Shown one piece after another: positions 1 through 5,391 of a stretch of 5,503 bases of DNA. The stretch covers positions 1-5,503 of the forward strand of contig CAMOOZ010000298.1 of assembly GCA_946621895.1 (NCBI GenBank), given 5' to 3'. The notes beneath the pieces are model-generated. The model saw only the letters and a program-made list of their open reading frames with translations. It was not told where the DNA came from and searched no databases. Origin of the DNA: an uncultured Lachnospiraceae bacterium (GTDB lineage: Bacteria; Bacillota_A; Clostridia; Lachnospirales; Lachnospiraceae). Both the position numbers and the translations under genes were made by a program. Position 1 is the stretch's first letter, and each line of letters opens with the position of its first letter.

Positions 1-455
1 TCATGGCCACGATGACCGCCCTTGGCGCAAATCCGCAGCCTCTGGCCTTTAATGAGCTGTATCAGGCGCTGCAGCAGGGCACCTATGATGCACAGGAGAA
101 CCCGATCCCCGTTATCTACAACAACAATCTTTATGAGGTGCAGCAGTATCTTTCCGTGACCAATCATATCTACTCCGGCATGTGCTTTACGATCGCAGAG
201 AGCACCTGGAACAAGCTTTCCGCCGATCAGCAGGCTATTGTTGAGGAAGCTGCGAAGAGTTCCGCCGAGACCAACAGGCAGCTGAACAAAGAGCAGACGG
301 AGAATCTTGTCACCAGCCTGGAGGAAGCAGGGATGAAGATCAACAATCCTGATCTTGCTCCGTTTGCCGAGGCTACCGCTTCCGTGCTGACGGACAACGC
401 GGCCACCTATGGCACGCTGCTGGATGATCTGGCAGCCTGGAAGGCCTCCAGATAA
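1..455 (+). CDS. dctP: TRAP transporter substrate-binding protein DctP, C-terminal half (5' end outside window)
   Basis: This is the extracytoplasmic solute receptor of a tripartite ATP-independent periplasmic (TRAP) transporter. It captures the substrate outside the membrane and hands it to DctQM. Only about 150 C-terminal residues are present. The frame runs open to the left edge, so the ATG at position 3 is an internal Met. The visible part carries the DctP family signature GANPQPLAF, then NELYQALQQGTYDAQENP, then YEVQQYLSVTNH. It ends in the usual alanine/glutamate-rich helices and the stop TAA at 453-455. The signal peptide and the conserved substrate-carboxylate-binding arginine, which normally sits shortly before this point, are off-window, so the ligand cannot be read. 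It precedes dctQ and dctM on the same strand, separated by a 205-base structured gap. The family call is secure; the substrate is unknown. Confidence 0.93.
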   Translation, partial: MATMTALGANPQPLAFNELYQALQQGTYDAQENPIPVIYNNNLYEVQQYLSVTNHIYSGMCFTIAESTWNKLSADQQAIVEEAAKSSAETNRQLNKEQTENLVTSLEEAGMKINNPDLAPFAEATASVLTDNAATYGTLLDDLAAWKASR

Positions 456-486
456 CCCTGTGTATACTGTTCGATACATTTGAGGG

Positions 487-524
487 AAAGAGGGGGGCGC
501 GCGCTTTGACCCCCCTCTTTTTTT
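487..524 (+). terminator. Intrinsic terminator / attenuator between dctP and dctQ
   Basis: AAAGAGGGGGG (487-497) pairs perfectly with CCCCCCTCTTT (510-520) across a 12-base loop, giving an 11-bp GC-rich stem followed by an unbroken run of seven T (518-524). This is a textbook Rho-independent terminator 31 bases after the dctP stop. Because dctQM follow on the same strand with no clear promoter in the gap, it probably acts as a partial terminator. That would give more receptor than membrane subunits, a stoichiometry often found for binding-protein transporters. It could instead fully end the dctP transcript, in which case dctQM would need a promoter that I cannot identify. Confidence 0.8.
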
Positions 525-579
525 ATGATATGGCCGCACAGATGAAATTTGTGGCTTCGCCGCAGCGCGGCCGGTCGGG

Positions 580-611
580 CGAGCAGGGTGTGACTGCGTC
601 TTCCCTGCTCG
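580..611 (+). other. Perfect 9-bp hairpin in the dctQ leader
   Basis: CGAGCAGGG (580-588) pairs with CCCTGCTCG (603-611) around a 14-base loop. The stem can be lengthened by CCGGT (571-575) with ATCGG (612-616), including one G-U pair, after a four-base bulge. There is no T-run after it, so it is not an intrinsic terminator. It sits 39 bases before the dctQ ribosome-binding site (GGAGG, 650-654). It may protect the 5' end of a processed dctQM mRNA or work together with the terminator upstream. The pairing is seen directly; the role is inferred. Confidence 0.5.
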
Positions 612-660
612 ATCGGAGGCAAACTTCAGTGATAACCGAGTATATCAACGGAGGAATCAG

Positions 661-1248
661 ATGAAAAAAGTGCAATATTGGACGGATAAGTGCGCCACCC
701 TGATCTCCGCGGTCATGATCGGCCTGATGATGTTTATTCTGGTTTTTAACATTGTCATGCGGCTGATCCCGAAGATCGGTGGTGTGGCCTGGTATATGGA
801 ATCCAGCCAGTACCTGAATGTCTGGGCCATGGTCATCATCGGCATTCAGATCACGGTCATGGGGACGCACCTCAGGGTGGAGGTCATTGATGCACTGGTG
901 AGCAAATCTCCCCTCGGGCAGAAGCTGGTGAAGATCATTGACGAGCTGTTTATCATTCTGTTTTATATCCTCTCCGCTTACGCGGGATTTCTGCTGGCCA
1001 CGAAGGCAAAGCAGGCTGTGTCCACGATGCCGCAGTTTACGATGGGGCAGGTCTACTGGATGCTGCCGATCGCCTATGGGCTCTCGGCCCTGGCCGGCGT
1101 GATCGATCTTATCGTCTATCTGCAGGGAGGAAACCCCGGGCAGAAGGATGAGAAGGACAGGGATTCCGTATCGGCGAAATCCGCTGAAGCTGATCCTGCA
1201 GCTGTGAACCCCGCTGCCGGAGAAGGGAAAGGAGGAGAGACGGCATGA
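661..1248 (+). CDS. dctQ: TRAP transporter small membrane subunit DctQ
   Basis: This is the small integral membrane subunit of the TRAP transporter, which scaffolds DctM and helps dock the DctP receptor. The 195-residue product shows four hydrophobic segments (about residues 11-35, 49-68, 91-114 and 129-154), as expected for DctQ. After the second segment comes the family-typical motif GTHLRVEVI (68-76). The start is set by GGAGG at 650-654, six bases before the ATG. It overlaps dctM by ATGA (1245-1248), which indicates translational coupling, and the dctM Shine-Dalgarno sequence lies inside the last dctQ codons. After the fourth membrane segment there is an unusual hydrophilic tail of about 40 residues (156-195), rich in Ala, Glu, Asp, Lys and Ser, with no family motif that I recognise. 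Confidence 0.93.
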   Translation: MKKVQYWTDKCATLISAVMIGLMMFILVFNIVMRLIPKIGGVAWYMESSQYLNVWAMVIIGIQITVMGTHLRVEVIDALVSKSPLGQKLVKIIDELFIILFYILSAYAGFLLATKAKQAVSTMPQFTMGQVYWMLPIAYGLSALAGVIDLIVYLQGGNPGQKDEKDRDSVSAKSAEADPAAVNPAAGEGKGGETA

Positions 1249-2522
1249 TCGCATGGCTTTTGATCTCGTTTTTTGTGATGCTTTTTCTGGGCGTGCCCAT
1301 TGCGGTGTCTTTGGGTCTTGCCGCCATGGGGGGAATCTTTTTCCTGAACGGCGCGGGGGTCGTGACCATTGCCCAGCGAATGTTTGAAGGGATGAACAGC
1401 TTCGCGCTGCTGGCCATTCCGCTTTATACCTTTGCCGGCTTTACGATGTCCAAGGGAGGGATTTCCAAGCGGCTCATGGATTTCTGCTACTCCATCGTCG
1501 GGCATATCTACGGTGGCCTGGCTCATGTGAATGTGCTTTCCTCGATGATCTTTGCCGGGATCTCGGGCTCAGCCGTGGCCGACACCGCAGGTGTTTCGGG
1601 AATGTTCATGCCGGAAATGATCCGGAAGGGCTATTCCAAAAAGCTGACCGTGGCCGTGACGGCGATCTCCTCCACGATCGGGATCATCATCCCGCCTTCC
1701 ATTCCCATGGTGGTCATCGCTGGCATCTGCGGGATCTCCACCGGAAAGCTCTTTCTGGGCGGGATCATTCCCGGGATCTTCTGCGGCCTGGCCCAGATGA
1801 TCGTGGCCTACTTTTTTGCGAAAAAGGAAGGCGTGCAGAAGGAAGAGGGACATTTTGAGATCAAGGCCGTCAGAAAGGGCTTTCTGGAAAGCTGGCCTGC
1901 CCTGCTGATGCCCATAATCATCGTGGGCACGATCACGATGGGCATCGTCTCCCCCACGGAAGCCGGCGCGATCGCCGTTGTTTACGGACTCTTTGCCGGC
2001 GGCGTGATCTACCGGGAGCTGACCTGGGCGGATATCAAATTTGCCTTTTTTGAGACCGCAAGGACCAGCGGAAAGATCTTCGTGGTCATCGGGGCCGCGA
2101 AGCTTTATACGGTGATGCTGACCACTGCAGGCTTTGATAAGTGGGTGGCGAACACGATGCTTGGCTTTACGGATAACCCCACGATCATCCTGATCATGAT
2201 CCTTTTGATCTTCTTTATCGTGACGATGTTCATGGAATCCATTGCCACGCTGACGCTCTTCATGCCGATCCTTTATCCCATTGCCACAAGCGTGGGCATC
2301 GATCCCATTGTGCTGAGCGTGCTGATCACGGTGGTCATCGGGATCGGACTGGTGACGCCGCCGGTGGGAATGTGCATTTATGTGGCCTGTGATCTGCAGA
2401 ATATCCGTGTGGGAGAGGTCTTCCCCACGCTGATGCCCTTTATCCTGGCCACGCTGGTGTGCATCGGCCTGTTTATCGCGTTCCCGCAGCTTTTGCTTTT
2501 GCCGACGCTGCTGATGCAGTAA
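1245..2522 (+). CDS. dctM: TRAP transporter large permease subunit DctM
   Basis: This is the large membrane subunit that forms the substrate path and uses an ion gradient (Na+ in studied TRAP systems) to drive uptake. The 425-residue length and dense hydrophobic segments fit the DctM/ion transporter superfamily. Signature motifs occur in order: GISGSAVADTAG (105-116), MPEMIRKGY (122-130), IIPPSIPMVV (148-157), SPTEAGAIAV (236-245), ESIATLTLFMPIL (331-343) and GLVTPPVGM (368-376). The two inverted halves, each with a Pro-rich re-entrant motif (IPPS and TPPVG), are both intact. GGAGG at 1231-1235 lies nine bases before the ATG. The start overlaps the dctQ stop (ATGA). The gntR gene follows 16 bases downstream. 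There is no sign of truncation or frameshift. The substrate cannot be inferred from the sequence. Confidence 0.96.
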   Translation: MIAWLLISFFVMLFLGVPIAVSLGLAAMGGIFFLNGAGVVTIAQRMFEGMNSFALLAIPLYTFAGFTMSKGGISKRLMDFCYSIVGHIYGGLAHVNVLSSMIFAGISGSAVADTAGVSGMFMPEMIRKGYSKKLTVAVTAISSTIGIIIPPSIPMVVIAGICGISTGKLFLGGIIPGIFCGLAQMIVAYFFAKKEGVQKEEGHFEIKAVRKGFLESWPALLMPIIIVGTITMGIVSPTEAGAIAVVYGLFAGGVIYRELTWADIKFAFFETARTSGKIFVVIGAAKLYTVMLTTAGFDKWVANTMLGFTDNPTIILIMILLIFFIVTMFMESIATLTLFMPILYPIATSVGIDPIVLSVLITVVIGIGLVTPPVGMCIYVACDLQNIRVGEVFPTLMPFILATLVCIGLFIAFPQLLLLPTLLMQ

Positions 2523-2538
2523 GGAGGTTTCTTTCGGA

Positions 2539-3234
2539 ATGTATGTCAGGAAGACAAAGGGTTCCGTGGCGGAAAGGATCATTGAGGCACTGACGGAGGA
2601 AATCATCGCCGGCCGGATCAGGCCGGGGGATAAGCTGCCGACGGAAATGGAGCTGTGCGAACAGTACGGCGCCGGCCGCAATTCCGTCCGTGAGGCCATC
2701 AAACAGCTTCAGGCAAACGGCGTGGTCTATATCAAACGGGCGGAAGGAACCTATCTGGCGGAGTCCTATTCCCAGAAGCTTCTGGACCCCATGCTTTACA
2801 GCATTATCTTAAAGGAAAACAGCTGGCGGGATTTTGTGGAGCTCAGAAGCGTCATCGATATCGGCATCATGCATGTGCTGATCGGCAGAGAGGATGCGGT
2901 GGGGGCCTTTCCCGATCTCCGAAAGCTGCTGGAAAGGATGGATGAGGAGCTTCATCGAAAGGAGCCCGCAGAGGATCTGGTGATGGAGCTGGACACGGGC
3001 TTTCATTCCAGACTGGCGGAGATCTCAGGAAACCCGCAGTTAATGACGATCATGTCGTACATTACCCGCCTGACCGTTCCCTCCAGGAGGGAGACGCTGC
3101 GCAAGGTCATTGAAGGCGGCGAGGTGGACCGGTTTGTCACGCTCCACCGGCAGTGGCTGGAGGTGCTGGAGAAGAAGCAGGCAGACCGGCTCGACCAGAC
3201 TGTTCAGGAGCATTACATATTCTGGAGAGGATAG
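2539..3234 (+). CDS. GntR-family (FadR/FCD subfamily) transcriptional regulator
   Basis: This is a DNA-binding regulator of 231 residues, typical for the FadR subfamily. The N-terminal winged helix-turn-helix spans about 8-75. It includes AGRIRPGDKLPTEMELCEQY (24-43) and the recognition region GRNSVREAIKQLQANGVV (46-63), followed by the wing GTYLAES. The all-helical FCD effector domain spans about 95-228. Its likely metal/ligand residues are D152 and H156 (in DTGFHSRL), H203 and H225, matching the Asp/His set that binds a divalent metal in many FCD proteins, whose ligands are often carboxylates. AAGGAGG at 2521-2527 ends 11 bases before the ATG. It sits between dctM (16-base gap) and the BKACE gene, so it most likely controls this cluster in response to the imported compound or a breakdown product. 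That role is inferred. No convincing operator is visible in the window. Confidence 0.93.
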   Translation: MYVRKTKGSVAERIIEALTEEIIAGRIRPGDKLPTEMELCEQYGAGRNSVREAIKQLQANGVVYIKRAEGTYLAESYSQKLLDPMLYSIILKENSWRDFVELRSVIDIGIMHVLIGREDAVGAFPDLRKLLERMDEELHRKEPAEDLVMELDTGFHSRLAEISGNPQLMTIMSYITRLTVPSRRETLRKVIEGGEVDRFVTLHRQWLEVLEKKQADRLDQTVQEHYIFWRG

Positions 3235-3240
3235 AAAACA

Positions 3241-3295
3241 GATGATCCGGGCGTCGCGATCATCCGGCGGCAGGTTTTTCAGGACAGCCGCCCGG
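3241..3295 (+). other. Structured gap between gntR and the BKACE gene (two adjacent stem-loops)
   Basis: Stem 1 is GATGATC (3241-3247) with GATCATC (3258-3264) around a 10-base loop. Stem 2 is GGCGGC (3266-3271) with GCCGCC (3287-3292), extendable by CC/GG (3264-3265 with 3294-3295) across a one-base bulge at 3293, with a 15-base loop. GATGATCCGG (3241-3250) and GATCATCCGG (3258-3267) are also near-perfect direct repeats (9 of 10). No T-run follows, so termination is unlikely. An mRNA processing or stability element, or a regulator-binding site, are both possible. Confidence 0.4.
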
Positions 3296-3320
3296 GGAAA
3301 CGCAAAAGACGCTCCGGAAT

Positions 3321-3325
3321 GGAGG
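3321..3325 (+). promoter_or_regulatory. Ribosome-binding site that decides the BKACE start
   Basis: GGAGG lies five bases before the ATG at 3331. The same bases overlap the in-frame upstream ATG at 3319 (ATGGAGG), which itself has no good Shine-Dalgarno sequence. This favours translation from 3331, with the four upstream codons (M-E-E-I) being ribosome-binding site rather than protein. Confidence 0.75.
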
Positions 3326-3330
3326 AAATC

Positions 3331-4152
3331 ATGGAAAAAAGAAAGATCATGCTGTCAGTGGCGCCGGTCAGCGCATCGGACGATCATATTGATCCGGAGG
3401 CGATCGCCCGGGATGTGGCGGAATGTTACCGGCTGGGTGCATCGATGGTGCATCTGCATGTACGGGATGCTCATGGACGGCTTACGCCGGACCTTTCCCT
3501 TTTGGAGGAAACGGTGAAGCTGATCCGCGCGGCGTGTGACATCGTGGTGGAGATCTCCACGGGCGGTGTCTCCGACCTGACCATTGAGGAACGGATCAGG
3601 CCGCTTTACGCTTCTTTTACGGAGGCGGCCAGCCTGAATGTGGGCTCTGTCAATCTGGGCGAGGCGGTTTACAAAAATCCCATTCAGGATGTGCGCCTGT
3701 GCGTGCAGGAGATCATCGCGCAGAAGAAAACGCCGGAGATCGAGGTCTTCGAGCTGGGAATGATCCATACCGTGAAGGAGCTGGACGAGCGCTTTCATTT
3801 TGTGCGCCCCATCCTTTTCGCGCTGGTCTTCGGCCACGGCGGGGAAATGCCCGCCACGCCGCAGGCGCTGAAGCATATGGTGGATTTCCTGTTTGAGACC
3901 TTCCCGGAGAAGGAGGTGCTCTGGGGCTATACCGAGGCCCACAGACAGGACTTTGAAATGGTAAAGCGGGCGCTGGATATGGGCGCTTTCTCCCTCAGGC
4001 TGGGGTTTGAGGATTCGGATATGCTGGAAAACGGGGAGCGCGCAAAGACGAATGCCCCGCTGATCGGCAGGGCAGCAGAGCTGCTCCGCGAAAAGGGTCT
4101 TGAGCCCATGACGCCGGAGGAGGTCCGGCAGAGGCTGAATGTTCGGAAATAG
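3331..4152 (+). CDS. BKACE (DUF849) family beta-keto acid cleavage enzyme, substrate unknown
   Basis: Characterised family members are Zn-dependent TIM-barrel enzymes that condense a beta-keto acid with acetyl-CoA to give acetoacetate and a new CoA thioester; Kce of lysine fermentation is the prototype. The 273-residue product (277 if read from 3319) has the family motifs in order. They are VHLHVRD (40-46, metal ligands H41 and H43), STGG (76-79), SLNVGS (101-106), EVFELGM (138-144, including E141), FGHGGEM (167-173) and RLGFED (223-228, with R223, the third metal ligand E227 and D228). The N-terminal strand reads APVSAS where Kce has a glutamate (Glu14, from memory), and the following loop is about seven residues shorter. 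The catalytic core is therefore intact while the substrate pocket differs. Its location after a TRAP transporter and an FCD regulator suggests catabolism of the imported compound. Automatic naming as 3-keto-5-aminohexanoate cleavage protein would be over-specific. Confidence 0.93.
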   Translation: MEKRKIMLSVAPVSASDDHIDPEAIARDVAECYRLGASMVHLHVRDAHGRLTPDLSLLEETVKLIRAACDIVVEISTGGVSDLTIEERIRPLYASFTEAASLNVGSVNLGEAVYKNPIQDVRLCVQEIIAQKKTPEIEVFELGMIHTVKELDERFHFVRPILFALVFGHGGEMPATPQALKHMVDFLFETFPEKEVLWGYTEAHRQDFEMVKRALDMGAFSLRLGFEDSDMLENGERAKTNAPLIGRAAELLREKGLEPMTPEEVRQRLNVRK

Positions 4153-4170
4153 TGTATTCAGGATCCGACG

Positions 4171-4213
4171 CCGGGAATCGCAAAACACCTGCGATTCCCG
4201 GTTCGTTCGTTCT
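4171..4213 (+). terminator. Probable terminator after the BKACE gene
   Basis: CCGGGAATCGCA (4171-4182) pairs perfectly with TGCGATTCCCGG (4190-4201) around a seven-base loop, 18 bases after the BKACE stop. It is followed on the + strand by the interrupted T-rich stretch TTCGTTCGTTCTT (4202-4213 and one base more). The 12-bp stem is strong and the T tract weak, so termination is likely but may be incomplete. It marks the end of the + strand cluster before the convergent hypE. The - strand side of the stem has no T-run. Confidence 0.7.
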
Positions 4214-4234
4214 TACCCGATCGATTTCACCGGC

Positions 4235-4264
4235 GAAGCGGGATTGAAAGCTTTATCCCGCTTC
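4235..4264 (-). terminator. Hairpin downstream of hypE, possible terminator without T-run
   Basis: GAAGCGGGAT (4235-4244) and ATCCCGCTTC (4255-4264) form a perfect 10-bp stem with a 10-base loop. On the - strand it begins 28 bases after the hypE stop (4293-4295), the expected place for a terminator. Neither strand has a T-run after the stem, so an ordinary intrinsic terminator is doubtful. It may stabilise the hypE 3' end or work with a termination factor. Transcripts from either side would also meet the 4171-4201 hairpin. Confidence 0.4.
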
Positions 4265-4292
4265 ACTGATGAAGTCGATGGCCGCCGCTTTT

Positions 4293-5300
4293 TCAGCATA
4301 TCCTGGGCAGCCCCTCTTCCTCCAGCGGCCGAAGCCTTCTGATGCCGCCCAATGATGTTTCCAGATAGACACCTGCCTGTGCGTCCGTGATCCCGGATGG
4401 CCGCCTGACCCATCCGATGCGGCAGGCAGACTCCCCGTAGGGGCTGTTCCGCATCGCCCGGAGCGCAGCCTCCGCATCCGCCTGATCCACAATGCATAAG
4501 AGCTTTCCCTCATTGCCCATGGTCAGCGGGTCCAGCCCCATGATCCCGCAGAAATCCCGGACCTGATCCCGGATGGGAAGGAGGGCCTCTTCGATGAGGA
4601 AGCTTTTTCCGGAGGCCTTCGAAAGCTCACAGAGCACGGTGGCAAGCCCTCCGCGGGTCACATCCCTTAATGTATGGACACGGAAGGGCCTGAGCGCCCC
4701 GGCGATCGCCACCAGGGGCGCGCAGTCACTTTTCACATTTGTATCGATCTCCAGTCTGGCGCCAAGGATCGCCGTATGGTGGTCCCCCAGCGTGCCGGAA
4801 AGCAAAACGGCATCCCCTTCTTTTGCATTTTTTGCGCCGATCTCCGTGCCTTCCGGCAGAAAACCGATCCCCGTGGTATTCAGATAAAGTCCGCCGCGGC
4901 CCTCCACGACCTTGGTGTCCCCGCAGACCACCTTCACACCGGCCTCCCTCGCCGTTTCGCCAAGGGAGGATACGATTTTCCGCAAAGCGCCGATGGAGAG
5001 ACCCTCCTCCAGAATGGCGGCGCAGCTTAAGTATTTCGGCTCGGCGCCCCGGCAGAGCAGATCGTTTACACTGCCGCACACGGCGAGCCTTCCGATATCA
5101 CCGCCCGGGAAAAACAAAGGGGTCACGACGAAGCTGTCCGTGGTCATCACGATCCGCTCTCCTCCGGAAAGCACCACGGCATCCTCCGCAAGCTCTTCGC
5201 CGCTGCCGAAGCTCTGCCCGAAGAGCTCATGGATCAGTTCGGCAGTGGCTGTACCGCCGCTGCCATGGATCATTCGGATCGTATCTGTATCACTTATCAT
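4293..5300 (-). CDS. hypE: Hydrogenase maturation protein HypE (carbamoyl dehydratase)
   Basis: HypE receives a carbamoyl group from HypF on its C-terminal cysteine and dehydrates it with ATP to a thiocyanate. The cyanide is then passed via HypC-HypD to the iron of [NiFe]-hydrogenase. The 335-residue product is complete and of normal length. Seen in order: HGSGG (12-16), TTDSFVV (53-59), PLFFPGGDIG (61-70), VNDLL and GAEP (78-88), EEG (98-100), GDTKVVEG (127-134), the TRGGLATVL motif (215-223), LDPLTMGNEGK (256-266) and the diagnostic C-terminal PRIC with Cys335. This ending separates HypE from related ATP-grasp-unrelated PurM/SelD-type enzymes of the same fold. On the - strand, AGAGGT lies about four bases before the ATG (5298-5300), and a TATAAT element lies about 57 bases upstream. 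No hypA, B, C, D or F gene is in the window, and the neighbour beyond the stop is convergent. hypE is therefore either monocistronic or the last gene of a group with its own promoter. Confidence 0.96.
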   Translation of the reverse strand: MISDTDTIRMIHGSGGTATAELIHELFGQSFGSGEELAEDAVVLSGGERIVMTTDSFVVTPLFFPGGDIGRLAVCGSVNDLLCRGAEPKYLSCAAILEEGLSIGALRKIVSSLGETAREAGVKVVCGDTKVVEGRGGLYLNTTGIGFLPEGTEIGAKNAKEGDAVLLSGTLGDHHTAILGARLEIDTNVKSDCAPLVAIAGALRPFRVHTLRDVTRGGLATVLCELSKASGKSFLIEEALLPIRDQVRDFCGIMGLDPLTMGNEGKLLCIVDQADAEAALRAMRNSPYGESACRIGWVRRPSGITDAQAGVYLETSLGGIRRLRPLEEEGLPRIC

Positions 5301-5356
5301 TTTTACCTCTTCTCCGAAGCGAAGTACAGGAATTCATTTTTATCCGCTGAGGTTTT

Positions 5357-5362
5357 ATTATA
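5357..5362 (-). promoter_or_regulatory. Probable hypE promoter (-10 element)
   Basis: The - strand reads TATAAT, a perfect sigma-A type -10 hexamer. It lies 57 bases upstream of the hypE ATG, which would give a leader of about 50 bases. At 17-base spacing the -35 position reads TTCCAT, a poor match to TTGACA, so strength may depend on an activator or on flanking AT-rich DNA. The location in the AT-rich gap directly before hypE supports a real promoter. Confidence 0.55.
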
Positions 5363-5391
5363 CTCAACTGGCCGGATAAATGGAATTTATA

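Noticed and set aside
506..529. TTGACC...TATGAT as a dctQ promoter inside the terminator region
   Set aside because: The hexamers are only 12 bases apart and the left one lies within the loop and stem of the terminator. The spacing is too short for a sigma-A promoter.
523..1254. - strand open frame of 243 codons opposite dctQ
   Set aside because: It is antisense to the four-helix DctQ, composition is atypical (many His, Asp and Gln) and there are no family features. Shadow frame.
1569..2702. Long open frame on the - strand opposite dctM and the start of gntR (377 codons)
   Set aside because: The translation is rich in His, Asp, Arg and Gln with no recognisable fold or motif, and it is antisense to a certain dctM with all its signatures. 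It is a codon-bias shadow.
3319..3330. Upstream ATG at 3319 as the BKACE start
   Set aside because: It has no good ribosome-binding site and overlaps the GGAGG that serves the ATG at 3331. It is kept only as an alternative.
3355..4188. - strand open frame of 277 codons opposite the BKACE gene
   Set aside because: The BKACE frame holds all its family motifs in order. The antisense product has no motifs and is Arg/His-rich.
4739..5350. + strand open frame of 203 codons opposite hypE
   Set aside because: Very Arg/Pro/Ser-rich translation with no motif, antisense to a complete HypE. Shadow of a GC-rich gene.
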